A DNA stretch of 64,000 nucleotides from positions 3,554,501-3,618,500 of the forward strand of contig NZ_CP012109.1 in NCBI RefSeq assembly GCF_000280925.3, in the 5' to 3' direction. Below the pieces are notes generated by a model, which worked only from the letters and a program-made list of their open reading frames with translations, did no database searches and was not told the DNA's origin. Below are positions 16,864 through 26,490 of the stretch, piece by piece. Both the position numbers and the translations under genes were made by a program. How positions within the stretch are numbered: position 1 is the stretch's first letter; every line of letters begins with the position of its first letter. Origin of the DNA: Myxococcus hansupus. Its GTDB lineage: Bacteria; Myxococcota; Myxococcia; Myxococcales; Myxococcaceae.

Positions 16864-18756
16864 CTAGAGTAGCTCGTCGCCCTCCTCGGGGGGCAGGGGG
16901 CGTCCCGTCTTCTCCGCTTCCAGCTTCTCCAGATGGCGGAAGATGGTCCGCGGGTCCACGCCCAGGTCCTTCGCCGTCTTGGTCCGGTTCCCGTTGTTCC
17001 GGGCGAGGACCTCGTTGATGTAACGCTTCTGGAACTCTTCCTTGGCCTGGAGCAGCGGCATGATGGGCTCCAGGTTCTCTGGCTTGAGGTCCAAATCGTC
17101 CGGGCCCAGCAGCGGCTTGTCCGCGAGCACCACCGCCTTCTTCAGCCGGTTCTCCAGCTCGCGGATGTTGCCGGGCCAGCCGTACTTGCGCATGGACACG
17201 GTGGCGGAGGGCGTGAAGCTGCGGGCCTTGGAGCTGAACTCGCGGGCGTACTTCTGCAGGAAGAAGCGGCCCAGGACCACCACGTCCTCGCCGCGCTCGC
17301 GCAGGGGCGGCAGCTTCAGGGTGACGACGTTGAGGCGGTAGTAGAGGTCCTCGCGGAAGGTGTTCTTCTTCACCTCGTCCTCGAGAATCTTGTTGGTGGC
17401 CGCCACCACGCGGATGTCCACCGGCTCGCCGCGGTTGTCGCCGACCTTGTAGACAATCTTCTCCTGGAGCGCGCGCAGCAGCTTCACCTGGAGCTGGAGC
17501 GGCATCTCGCCGATTTCGTCCAGGAAGAGGGTGCCGCCAATGGCCGCCTGGAACTTGCCGGCCTTGGTGGCCACCGCGCCGGTGAAGGCGCCCTTCACGT
17601 GGCCGAAGAGCTCGCTCTCCAGCAGGTTCTCCGGGATGGCGCCGCAGTTGATGGTGATGAAGGGGCCCTTGACGCGCGGCGAGCGGCGGTGGATTTCGCG
17701 GGCGATGAGCTCCTTGCCCGTGCCCGTCTCGCCGGTGATGAGCACGGAGATGTCCGTGGGGGCAATCTTGTCGATGCGCTTGTACACGTCGCGCATGCCC
17801 TGGCACGCGCCCACGATGTCGCCGTAGCGCTGGTCCTCCAGCTTGCGGCGCAGCTCGGTGTTGTCGAGCTTGAGGTCGCTCACCAGCATCGCGTTCTGGA
17901 GGATGAGCGAGGCCTGGGCTGCGAAGATGGTGAGCATGTCCGCGCTCTTGGGCTCGAACCGGTTCACCAGCCGGTCGTTGCCCACGTAGATGACGCCGAA
18001 CAGGTCGCCCTTCTGCATCAGCGGGACGCACAGCACGGAGTGGACGCGCAGGTTGACCACCGAGTCGCTCTTGTTGAACTCCGGCGAGTCCAACGCGTCC
18101 GCGACGATGAGCGCCTTCTGCTCCTTGACCACCTTGGCGATGATGGAGTCGGAGATGCGGTCCTTCTCCACCGTGTCCTCGATGTTCTCCCGGGCCACGT
18201 TGCGCGCCACCTTGATGCGCGGCTCCCCGTTCTCCATCAGGATGAGGAAGCCCTTGTCGGCGCGCGTCACCTCGATGGCCTCGTCCATGAGGCCCTCCAG
18301 GATGCGCTCCAAATCGTAGAGCCCCAGCAGCCGCTCGCTGAAGGCCGTGAGCCGGCGCAGCAGGAGCAGCTCGCGGCCGGGCACGCCGGGCAGCTCGGAC
18401 GTGTGCGAGTCCGGACTGGACGTGCGCGTCAGCTCGCGAGGCGGGGCGGGCGGGGGCGGCGGCGCGCGGGGGGCGTCGTCCCGGGCGAAGATCAGCTCCG
18501 TCTGGCCCACGCGGACCACGTCACCGGTGGAGAGCGCATGCGCGTCGCGCTTCTTGCCGTTGACCTGGAAGGTGGCGCCCAGACTGCCGACCTCGTAGCG
18601 CGTGCCGTCGAAGGTGACGTGCAGGGCGCTGGAGGGAACGGACGTGTCCTCGAGCTGGATGTCGTTGTCCGCGCCCCGCCCGATGCTGGTGAGGCGCTTG
18701 AGCAGGGAGATCGCGCGGACCTTGCCATCGGGGGTGCGGACGGTGAGGCTGGCCAT
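16864..18756 (-). CDS. FHA-GAF sigma-54-dependent transcriptional activator (630 aa)
   Basis: Four parts are visible. An N-terminal FHA domain (about 24-95, SIGRGADNDIQL) is followed by a GAF sensor domain (about 140-300) and an AAA+ sigma-54 interaction domain (about 325-555). Last is a C-terminal Fis-type helix-turn-helix (about 585-625, NRTKTAKDLGVDPRTIFRHL). The AAA+ part has Walker A GETGTGKE, the sigma-54 contact loop GAFTGA, Walker B GGTLFLDEIGEM and the YYRLNV motif, so it should be a working enhancer-binding protein. The FHA domain links it to Ser/Thr kinase signalling; Pkn4, two genes upstream, is an obvious but unproven candidate. Targets unknown. Confidence 0.92.
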   Translation of the reverse strand: MASLTVRTPDGKVRAISLLKRLTSIGRGADNDIQLEDTSVPSSALHVTFDGTRYEVGSLGATFQVNGKKRDAHALSTGDVVRVGQTELIFARDDAPRAPPPPPAPPRELTRTSSPDSHTSELPGVPGRELLLLRRLTAFSERLLGLYDLERILEGLMDEAIEVTRADKGFLILMENGEPRIKVARNVARENIEDTVEKDRISDSIIAKVVKEQKALIVADALDSPEFNKSDSVVNLRVHSVLCVPLMQKGDLFGVIYVGNDRLVNRFEPKSADMLTIFAAQASLILQNAMLVSDLKLDNTELRRKLEDQRYGDIVGACQGMRDVYKRIDKIAPTDISVLITGETGTGKELIAREIHRRSPRVKGPFITINCGAIPENLLESELFGHVKGAFTGAVATKAGKFQAAIGGTLFLDEIGEMPLQLQVKLLRALQEKIVYKVGDNRGEPVDIRVVAATNKILEDEVKKNTFREDLYYRLNVVTLKLPPLRERGEDVVVLGRFFLQKYAREFSSKARSFTPSATVSMRKYGWPGNIRELENRLKKAVVLADKPLLGPDDLDLKPENLEPIMPLLQAKEEFQKRYINEVLARNNGNRTKTAKDLGVDPRTIFRHLEKLEAEKTGRPLPPEEGDELL

Positions 18757-18784
18757 GGCTTCACGTACCTGGAGGCTCTCTTCG

Positions 18785-19791
18785 TCAGAAGGAGAGGGTG
18801 AGACCGGCGCCGAGTCCGCCGGGGGTCGGGTAGAGGCCCACGCGTGCGTGCGTCTTCGGTGCGGCGGCGCGCACGACGCGTGAGGAGGGAGGGGATTCCG
18901 AGGGCGGTGCGTCCGCCCGGGGTTCCACGGTGCTGCGCACCACCTGGTCTTCGTGGTGATAGAGCGCGTCCACCACGCCCACGGCGTAGATGGCGTAGAA
19001 GCCCGCGGCCGAGCCCAGCTTGAGGAGCTGCCATGCGTCCCGCTGCCTCGCGCGGCTGGTGGGGATGAACCGCACGGTGACGGAGGCCCGGCCGTCCGGG
19101 TTCAGCACGTTGTCCAGGTCGATGGTGCGCTCCTCGAACAAGGACTCGTACGCGAAGAAGGAGATGATGCTCGTCACCGCCAGCACGCCTTCGGTGGCGG
19201 CGAAGACGATGCCCAGACTGGTGCGGCCCTGCTGGAACTGGCCGGCGCCGAAGGGGACGAAGTTGACCAGGAAGTTGCGCTTCTCCACGGTGCGCACGGT
19301 GACCTGGGAGGCCAGCTCCTCGGCGCGGCGGCGCTGCACCTCAGCCTCCATGCGCTCGCGCTCGCGGCGCTCGGCCTCCGCCTTCTCGCGCTCCTTGCGC
19401 AGGCGTCGCTCCTGGCGCAGGAAGTCCAGCTCCGTGTCCATGTCCTCCTTGAGCGTGTCGAAGAAGGACACCGCGGGCGGGGGCACGACGAAGGGGTCCA
19501 GGCTGAAGTCCGGATCCAATCTGAGCAGGGCGCGCAGGTGGCGGCGGGCGTCATCCGTCCGCCCCAGGTTGAAGGCGGCCAGGCCCGCGAGCTTGTGCAG
19601 CTCCGCCAGGTCGTCCTCGTCCAGGCCGCCCCGGTCGATGCGCGCGCCCGCCCGGTCCATCACCTCCGCGTACTTGCCGTAGTCGAAGCTGGCGCGCAGC
19701 GCGGCGACTTCCGGATCCCCGGCGTCCTGCGCGCGCGCGGCGTCCGGCACGAGCAGCATCAGCGCGATGAGGAGGAGCGGAACGCAGCGGT

Positions 19792-19795
<4 letters not shown>
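18785..19795 (-). CDS. Exported TPR/coiled-coil membrane protein (336 aa)
   Basis: A signal peptide (MNRCVPLLLIALMLLVPDAA, AxA site) leads into a short TPR region (KLAGLAAFNLGRTDDARRHL at about 65-90). A strongly charged coiled coil (about 125-160, RRLRKEREKAEAERRERERM) follows, and then two hydrophobic stretches (around 180-215 and 255-275). Starts four bases inside the end of pkn4, so translation is coupled. Its constant place between kinase and activator suggests a signalling or envelope role, but no function can be read from sequence. Confidence 0.75.
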
Positions 19796-21729
<1,934 letters not shown>

Positions 21730-21747
21730 GGCGTGCGGTGAGTCCCC

Positions 21748-22845
21748 TCAGTCCCCGAAGCTGATGCCCATGCTCTTGGTGAAGCGCACCAGCTCGCCCG
21801 CCGGATCCACCCGGCGCTCCTTGCGCGATTCGCTCAAGGGTACCGCGATGATCTCCCCCGCGCGCAGCGCCACCATGTGGTCCCACTGCCCGGCGCTCAC
21901 CAGGTCCAGCACCTTGCAGCCGTAGCGGGTGGCCAGCACCCGGTCCGCCGCGCTGGGGCTGCCGCCGCGCTGGAGGTGGCCCAGCACCGTCACGCGAATC
22001 TCCGCTTCGATGTGGCGGGCGAGCAGGTCCGCCAGCACCTTGCCCGAGCCGCCCAGCCGGACCACGCCGCGCCCGGGAATGGCCTCCGCCGCGTCCAGCA
22101 CGGCCAGCTCGCCGCCCTGGGGAAACGCACCCTCCGAGATGGCGATGATGGAGAAGCTGCGACGGCGGGTGGAGCGGCGGCGGACCTTCGCCACCACGGC
22201 TTCCACGTTGTACGGAATCTCCGGAATCAGGATGACGTCCGCGCCCCCGGCGATGCCGCTCTCCAGGGTGAGGAAGCCCGCGTGGCGGCCCATGATCTCC
22301 ACCACCATCACCCGGTCATGGGACTCGGCGGTGGAGTGCAGGCGGTCGAGCGCCTCGGTGACGATGAGCCGCGCGGTGTCGAACCCGAACGTCTGGTCCG
22401 TGCCGGACAAGTCGTTGTCGATGGTCTTCGGGCAGCCCACCACCTTGAGGCCCTTCTCTGACAGCCGGTGGGCGATGGACAGCGTGCCATCACCGCCCAC
22501 GGCGATGAGCCCGTCCAGGCGCAGCTCCTCGCACCGGCGGAGGACCTGGTCGGACACGTCGTGCTCCACCCAGTGCCCGTTCTCACGGGTCGCGTACGAG
22601 AACGGGTTGGCCTTGTTGGAGGTCCCCAGGATGGTGCCGCCCTTGGGGAGGATGCCGCGCGTGTCCTCTTCAGTGAGCGGGTGGGCGAGCCCCGGCTCGA
22701 GCAGCCCCATGTAGCCATTCTCGATGCCGACGAATTCGTGGCCGAACTCGTGCGTGCCTCGCTTCACGAGGCCGCGAATGAGCGCGTTGAGGCCGGGGCA
22801 GTCTCCACCACCGGTCAGGACTCCAAGTCTCATGGGCTGGGGCAT
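21748..22845 (-). CDS. pfk: 6-phosphofructokinase (365 aa)
   Basis: Catalyses fructose 6-phosphate phosphorylation in glycolysis. Signature motifs: GVLTGGGDCPGLNA (residues 8-21), GGDGT (117-121), PKTIDND with the catalytic base Asp143, and MGRHAGF (185-191). The Gly at 120 is the form seen in ATP-dependent enzymes, whereas Lys140 matches PPi-type enzymes, a mixed pattern known from the clade III ATP enzymes. With the start at 22845, the Thr of RRRSTRRRS is residue 226, the number reported for the Pkn4 phosphorylation site of the M. xanthus enzyme, which also supports this start over the internal ATG at 22833. First gene of the minus-strand run. Confidence 0.95.
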   Translation of the reverse strand: MPQPMRLGVLTGGGDCPGLNALIRGLVKRGTHEFGHEFVGIENGYMGLLEPGLAHPLTEEDTRGILPKGGTILGTSNKANPFSYATRENGHWVEHDVSDQVLRRCEELRLDGLIAVGGDGTLSIAHRLSEKGLKVVGCPKTIDNDLSGTDQTFGFDTARLIVTEALDRLHSTAESHDRVMVVEIMGRHAGFLTLESGIAGGADVILIPEIPYNVEAVVAKVRRRSTRRRSFSIIAISEGAFPQGGELAVLDAAEAIPGRGVVRLGGSGKVLADLLARHIEAEIRVTVLGHLQRGGSPSAADRVLATRYGCKVLDLVSAGQWDHMVALRAGEIIAVPLSESRKERRVDPAGELVRFTKSMGISFGD

Positions 22846-22905
22846 ACAGGTCGGACGCGGGTGTCAGAGGGAGAGAGCGTCACCATGACAGAAACGTCGG
22901 ACCTG

Positions 22906-22933
22906 ATTGTAGGAGGGGGGCCGGGGGGTGCAA
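22906..22933 (-). promoter_or_regulatory. Candidate promoter of the pfk-pkn4 operon
   Basis: Reading leftwards, TTGCAC (22933-22928) and TACAAT (22911-22906) are separated by 16 bases. TACAAT has five of six matches to the -10 consensus, while the -35 is weak. It would give a leader of about 55 bases ahead of pfk. Confidence 0.45.
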
Positions 22934-22984
22934 CGCGCGAATCACCGGGGAGGGCGGATTCGCGAGTGGAAACGGGCCCTTTCC

Positions 22985-23467
22985 TCAGTCGCGCTTCAGG
23001 CGGCGGCGCGAGGCGACCCGGTCGAGCAGGGCCTGCAGGCGAGGCTCCGGCTTGTCGGGGAGTGCCCTATCTGTCGGAGACTGTAGGGGCATCGTGCGCG
23101 CGAGGCCATAGAGCTCGATCAGCCGCTCCTTCAGCAGCTCGCTGTCCGGCCGTTCCTGGAGGGCGCGGCGGTAGCACGCGGCGGCTCCCGCGTAGTCACC
23201 CAGGGCGAAGAGGCGTTCGCCTTCCTGCACGGGGGACGAGGGGCCCACGGGGAGCGGGATGTGGGCCTCCGCCCGGGCCGCTTCGAGCACTTCCAGTTCC
23301 GCGGGCTGGAGCAGCTCCCGCGCGTTGGCCAGCTTGCCGGCCAGGCCGGGGTCGGCTGGGAACGCGCGAACGAGCGACTCGTACAGTCCGAGCGCTTCGG
23401 TGAGCTCGCCGCGGCGCAGGGCGCGATCGGCACGTAACTCCATGTCGGCCCTGGCGGCGGGGGTCAT
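22985..23467 (-). CDS. TPR protein (160 aa)
   Basis: A small cytoplasmic helical protein with two TPR-like units: LRADRALRRGELTEALGLYE near the N-terminus and GERLFALGDYAGAAACYRRA at about residues 83-105. There is no signal peptide. Start assigned to the ATG at 23467; an internal ATG (23443, MELRADRAL) is possible because the GGGGAG motif lies too close to the first. It is separated from pfk by 139 bases with a candidate promoter, so probably a separate unit. Function unknown. Confidence 0.7.
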   Translation of the reverse strand: MTPAARADMELRADRALRRGELTEALGLYESLVRAFPADPGLAGKLANARELLQPAELEVLEAARAEAHIPLPVGPSSPVQEGERLFALGDYAGAAACYRRALQERPDSELLKERLIELYGLARTMPLQSPTDRALPDKPEPRLQALLDRVASRRRLKRD

Positions 23468-23638
23468 CTCCCCGGCAGGTTACCCGCGCCGCGCGGGGAT
23501 GTCACAACGAACACGCAGCGCCACGGTGAGTTGAAATCGTGGATTCCGGGGCGGGCTTGGCGGGGTCGGCACCGCCCCCTGCCTGCCCGGCGGGTCGTCC
23601 GTCTCGTGCTCGCGGATGAAATGCAAGGGATTGAGTGT

Positions 23639-23658
23639 GTCGCGACACCCGGGTGTCA
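23639..23658. promoter_or_regulatory. Two overlapping palindromes upstream of the RsbW/RsbV-like pair
   Basis: TGTCGCGACA (23639-23648) and GACACCCGGGTGTC (23645-23658) are both perfect palindromes and share GACA, giving an alternating series of TGTC/GACA half-sites. They sit 96 bases before the ATG of the anti-sigma-like gene, beside an A+T-richer stretch (about 23670-23720) that likely holds its promoter. A regulator operator is the simplest reading. Confidence 0.5.
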
Positions 23659-23753
23659 TGTCTGCCTTAAGGGATGATTAGTCGTGTTTTGATTGTATTT
23701 CCAGTTGAGCGCTGATACCTATTTCAGGGTCGCGAGCACTTCCCTGGTTCCAG

Positions 23754-24191
23754 ATGACGACCTCCTTGCGCATGTTCGGCGAAAGCCGGTTGGAGTTCAT
23801 TGACAGGGTCACCGCCGGGCTCCGTCGCTTCTTGGAGGACGTGCGCTTCTTCGGGCCTGAGTCGGAGCAGGTGGAGTTGGCGGTCGCGGAGGCCGTGGCC
23901 AATGCCATTCAACATGGCAATCAAGGCCAGATGCGCCGCCGGGTCGAGGTGGGCATTTCGTATCAGGATGCCTGCATCACGGTGTGTGTGCGGGATGAAG
24001 GTAACGGATTCGACGTGGCGGCGGTTCCGGATGCGACGTCCGGTGCTCGGCTCCTCGTGCCTTCGGGGCGAGGGGTGCTGTTGATGCGCGCGCTCATGGA
24101 TGAGGTGGAGTTCTCGCGCCATCCCCGGGGCGGCGCCGTCGTCCGTCTTTCGAAGCAGCGGTTCGCGGTCCCCCCTCTGAAACAGGAGTGA
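23754..24191 (+). CDS. RsbW-like anti-sigma/HATPase regulatory kinase (145 aa)
   Basis: A stand-alone GHKL ATPase domain of the RsbW/SpoIIAB type. The N box is VAEAVANAIQHGN (Glu/Asn for Mg-ATP), the G1 box is RDEGNGFDV, and GRGVLLMRALMDEV is the G2 region. Such proteins bind a sigma factor or another partner and phosphorylate an anti-anti-sigma (STAS) protein. The next gene is exactly such a protein, and its ribosome site overlaps the end of this gene, so the two form a partner-switching pair. No sigma-factor gene is adjacent, so the target may not be a sigma factor. Confidence 0.88.
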   Translation: MTTSLRMFGESRLEFIDRVTAGLRRFLEDVRFFGPESEQVELAVAEAVANAIQHGNQGQMRRRVEVGISYQDACITVCVRDEGNGFDVAAVPDATSGARLLVPSGRGVLLMRALMDEVEFSRHPRGGAVVRLSKQRFAVPPLKQE

Positions 24192-24196
24192 GTCTC

Positions 24197-24544
24197 ATGG
24201 CTCAGTTGACCATCCAGCAGCGCCAGTCAGGCGACGTCACCATCCTCGACCTCGCCGGGAAGATTGCGATTGGAGAGGGCGCGGTCGTATTGCGCCAGGC
24301 GGTGCACCAGGCGCTGGAAGACGGGAAGAAGAAGCTCGTGTTGCACCTGGCGAATGTTTCGTCCGTGGACAGCTCTGGCATTGGCGAGCTGGTGAGCGCC
24401 TACACCCGGATGTCGAACCATGGCGGCGCGCTGAAGCTCCTGGCGCTTCCGAGCAAGGTCCAGGACGTGCTGATGATCACCAGGTTGCTGACGGTCTTCG
24501 AGACCTTCGACAGCGAGCAGGAGGCGCTCGCCAGCTTCCAGTAG
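24197..24544 (+). CDS. STAS-domain anti-anti-sigma factor (115 aa)
   Basis: The ATG at 24197 follows AGGAG by 8 bases; an earlier GTG is unlikely. The protein is a single STAS domain of the RsbV/SpoIIAA family: ILDLAGKIAIGEG, LVLHLANVSSVDSSGIGELV and ALKLLALPSKVQDVL. The Ser in VDSSGIG is the expected phosphorylation site. Unphosphorylated, it should bind and inactivate the RsbW-like partner encoded just upstream. Confidence 0.9.
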   Translation: MAQLTIQQRQSGDVTILDLAGKIAIGEGAVVLRQAVHQALEDGKKKLVLHLANVSSVDSSGIGELVSAYTRMSNHGGALKLLALPSKVQDVLMITRLLTVFETFDSEQEALASFQ

Positions 24545-24575
24545 CAACCTGCCTCCCTGAAGGCGCCGTGGCCGG

Positions 24576-25649
24576 TCAGGAGCGCTCGGTCCAGGCCGCG
24601 GCGAGCATGGCGCGAAGCAGGTCGGCGTAGCTCCAGCCCTCCGCTCGCGCCGACAAGGCACAGAGGCTGTCCTGGTCGTCGCGGCCAGGGCGCCCCGGGC
24701 CCGTCAAGTTGGGCTTCATGTTGAGGTCGAAGAGGCGGAACGCGCCGTCGGCGCCCGCCCTGCAGTCAATGCGGATGAGCGCGCGGGCGTCCACGAGCCG
24801 GGCCGCCTCCGCGCAGGCTCCGAGCACGGCCTGGATTCCGGGCCGCGAGGCATCCTCGTCCGACAGCGCGCGGCTGTTCTGGGTCACCGCGACCGTGCCG
24901 TTGTAGGGCATGACGCCGTCGTGGTGGTCGAAGCGGACCACGGGGCGCAGGCACCAGTGCTTCGCGCCAAGCTGTCCAGTGGGGGTGGGCGAGGCGGGGG
25001 GCAGGACCGTCACGGTCAGCTCCTCTCCGGGCAGGTACTCCTCGAGCATCAGGGTGTCACCGAAGGCGCCCCCGTTCAGCAGCGCGCTCGCCGCGGCGTG
25101 AAGCTCCGCGAGGTTCGCGGTCCGCGTGACGCCCTGGCTCCCCCGTCCCCGGATGGGCTTCACCATGACGGGGAACGCCAGGCCCTGCGTGCTCACGGCG
25201 TCCAGGGCGACGACCCCGGCCCGCGCCTCACGCGCCACCAGCAAGGAGCGCGCGACGGGCAGTCCGCGTTGGAGGAGCAGTTGGTTGGTGTCGAACTTGT
25301 CGTCGAAGCGGTGGACGGCGGCGGGGTGCTGGCCCACGACGGCGACGCGAGACAACACCGCCTCGAGCGGATGGCCCGCGAAGAGCACGGTGTTCGCCCA
25401 GAACACACGGGCGCCCAGGCCCAGCGCCGAGGCGATGCCCGCCTCCGTATCCGGGAACACCCAGTCCAGGGCGGAGGCCGGGGAAGGGGCGTTGACGGGT
25501 GTGACGACCGCCTGGCCCGCCTGGCGCAGCGCGAAGGCGATGTCGGCACCGCCGTCGGAGTAGCCCCCCGGCTTGGCCTCCTTCCGCAGCCCGTTGATGA
25601 CCGGCGGGGCCAGGGCCTGGAACAGAATCGCGACAGGGGCGGCGTTCAT
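24576..25649 (-). CDS. ATP-grasp ligase, D-Ala-D-Ala-ligase-like (357 aa)
   Basis: Start ATG 25649 (MNAAPVAILF), with GAAAGG upstream; ATG 25682 would add 11 residues. Sequence features of an ATP-grasp fold: DDKFDTNQLLLQRGLPV (entry to the central domain), FPVMVKPIRGRGSQGVTR (the ATP-binding Lys and glycine loop), LMLEEYLPGEELTVTV, and LFDLNMKPNLTGPGRPG, which carries the metal-binding Asn with the usual N-x-x-P-x turn. It should join an amine or amino acid to a carboxylate with ATP hydrolysis; the substrate is unknown. It is not beside murein genes, so it is probably not the housekeeping Ddl. Confidence 0.8.
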   Translation of the reverse strand: MNAAPVAILFQALAPPVINGLRKEAKPGGYSDGGADIAFALRQAGQAVVTPVNAPSPASALDWVFPDTEAGIASALGLGARVFWANTVLFAGHPLEAVLSRVAVVGQHPAAVHRFDDKFDTNQLLLQRGLPVARSLLVAREARAGVVALDAVSTQGLAFPVMVKPIRGRGSQGVTRTANLAELHAAASALLNGGAFGDTLMLEEYLPGEELTVTVLPPASPTPTGQLGAKHWCLRPVVRFDHHDGVMPYNGTVAVTQNSRALSDEDASRPGIQAVLGACAEAARLVDARALIRIDCRAGADGAFRLFDLNMKPNLTGPGRPGRDDQDSLCALSARAEGWSYADLLRAMLAAAWTERS

Positions 25650-25755
25650 GCGGCGGCGTACCTTTCGTTGCCCGGCGGACATCCGTACCCGTCACGGTAT
25701 TTCGCGGCGACACATTTCGCCTTCGATGTCGGACGTCAGAGCCATTATTCTGGAA

Positions 25756-25779
25756 AGACCTTTCAAAGCCGAAAGGTCT
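25756..25779 (+). promoter_or_regulatory. Stem-loop in the 5' leader of the Cys-rich lipoprotein gene
   Basis: AGACCTTTC (25756-25764) pairs perfectly with GAAAGGTCT (25771-25779) around an AAAGCC loop. The stem ends about 5 bases before the GGGAGC ribosome site and 14 bases before the ATG at 25794. It could stabilise the message, influence ribosome access, or act as a DNA operator. Confidence 0.5.
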
Positions 25780-25793
25780 CACCGGGAGCAAAC

Positions 25794-26201
25794 ATGCAGG
25801 CAAAGTCGGTTTTCGTGGCGGTGGCACTCGTTGCTGGACTGCTGGCGGGCTGTGGCGGTGTCGAGGGCTCGCAGCAGGATTCCGCGCAGACCCCCGAGGT
25901 CGAGGCGGCGGCGCTGTGTAGCGACTGTGGCTGGCTCTACGTCCGTTGTATGTCCCGCGCGCAGACGGCCGAGGCGAAGGAGATGTGCGAGTACGGTCGC
26001 ATGGACTGCGAGGCGACCTGGTGCACGGCGGCGGCCCCCGAGGTCGAGCAGGCCAACGCCTGCGTTCAGCAGTGTGACACGCGCTTGAACCAGTGCCTCC
26101 GGCTGGGCACGACGCCGCTGGGCACCTGCTTCTATCGCCACAACGAGTGCATCAACAACTGCCCCATCGTGGACGCGCACACGCCTGTTCAGGCGCAGTG
26201 A
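25794..26201 (+). CDS. Cys-rich lipoprotein (135 aa)
   Basis: ATG 25794 with a GGGAGC site; MQAKSVFVAVALVAGLLAGC is a textbook lipoprotein signal peptide with the lipobox LAGC. The mature part has at least ten Cys in paired patterns (CSDCGWLYVRC, CEYGRMDCEATWC, CVQQCDTRLNQC), so it is probably a small disulphide-rich domain on the cell surface. Followed by a strong terminator. Function unknown. Confidence 0.8.
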   Translation: MQAKSVFVAVALVAGLLAGCGGVEGSQQDSAQTPEVEAAALCSDCGWLYVRCMSRAQTAEAKEMCEYGRMDCEATWCTAAAPEVEQANACVQQCDTRLNQCLRLGTTPLGTCFYRHNECINNCPIVDAHTPVQAQ

Positions 26202-26238
26202 GCCCCCGTCTCGGCCGCGGCTGACTGTCGGCTGACAC

Positions 26239-26282
26239 AAGCCCCTGTCCCCCAACATCCCGGGGGCAGGGGCTTTCATTTT
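26239..26282 (+). terminator. Rho-independent terminator after the Cys-rich lipoprotein gene
   Basis: The left arm AAGCCCCTGTCCCCC and right arm GGGGGCAGGGGCTT form a 14-bp stem with one bulged T around a short loop. TTTCATTTT follows. It is the strongest intrinsic terminator in the window. Confidence 0.85.
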
Positions 26283-26490
26283 CCCCGTTCGTTTCGAGCC
26301 CGCCGCTCCCGTGGCGACGCAGCCACGAATCGTCCAATCCCAGCCGAACGGGAATGGACATCGGCAGCGAAGCCGGAGAGGCAGGTGATTTGTTGGGAGT
26401 TCTGGGTATTCGTGAGAGCGTCTTGCCTTGGACGCGCCACGGTGAAGACCGGGGCGTTTGTCTTTGCACCTCGTCGCCGAGAACCCCCTC

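Noticed and set aside
16933..18801. Plus-strand frame opposite the sigma-54 activator
   Set aside because: The minus strand carries every FHA, GAF, AAA+ and HTH motif; the plus frame is Ala/Arg/His/Leu-rich shadow sequence.
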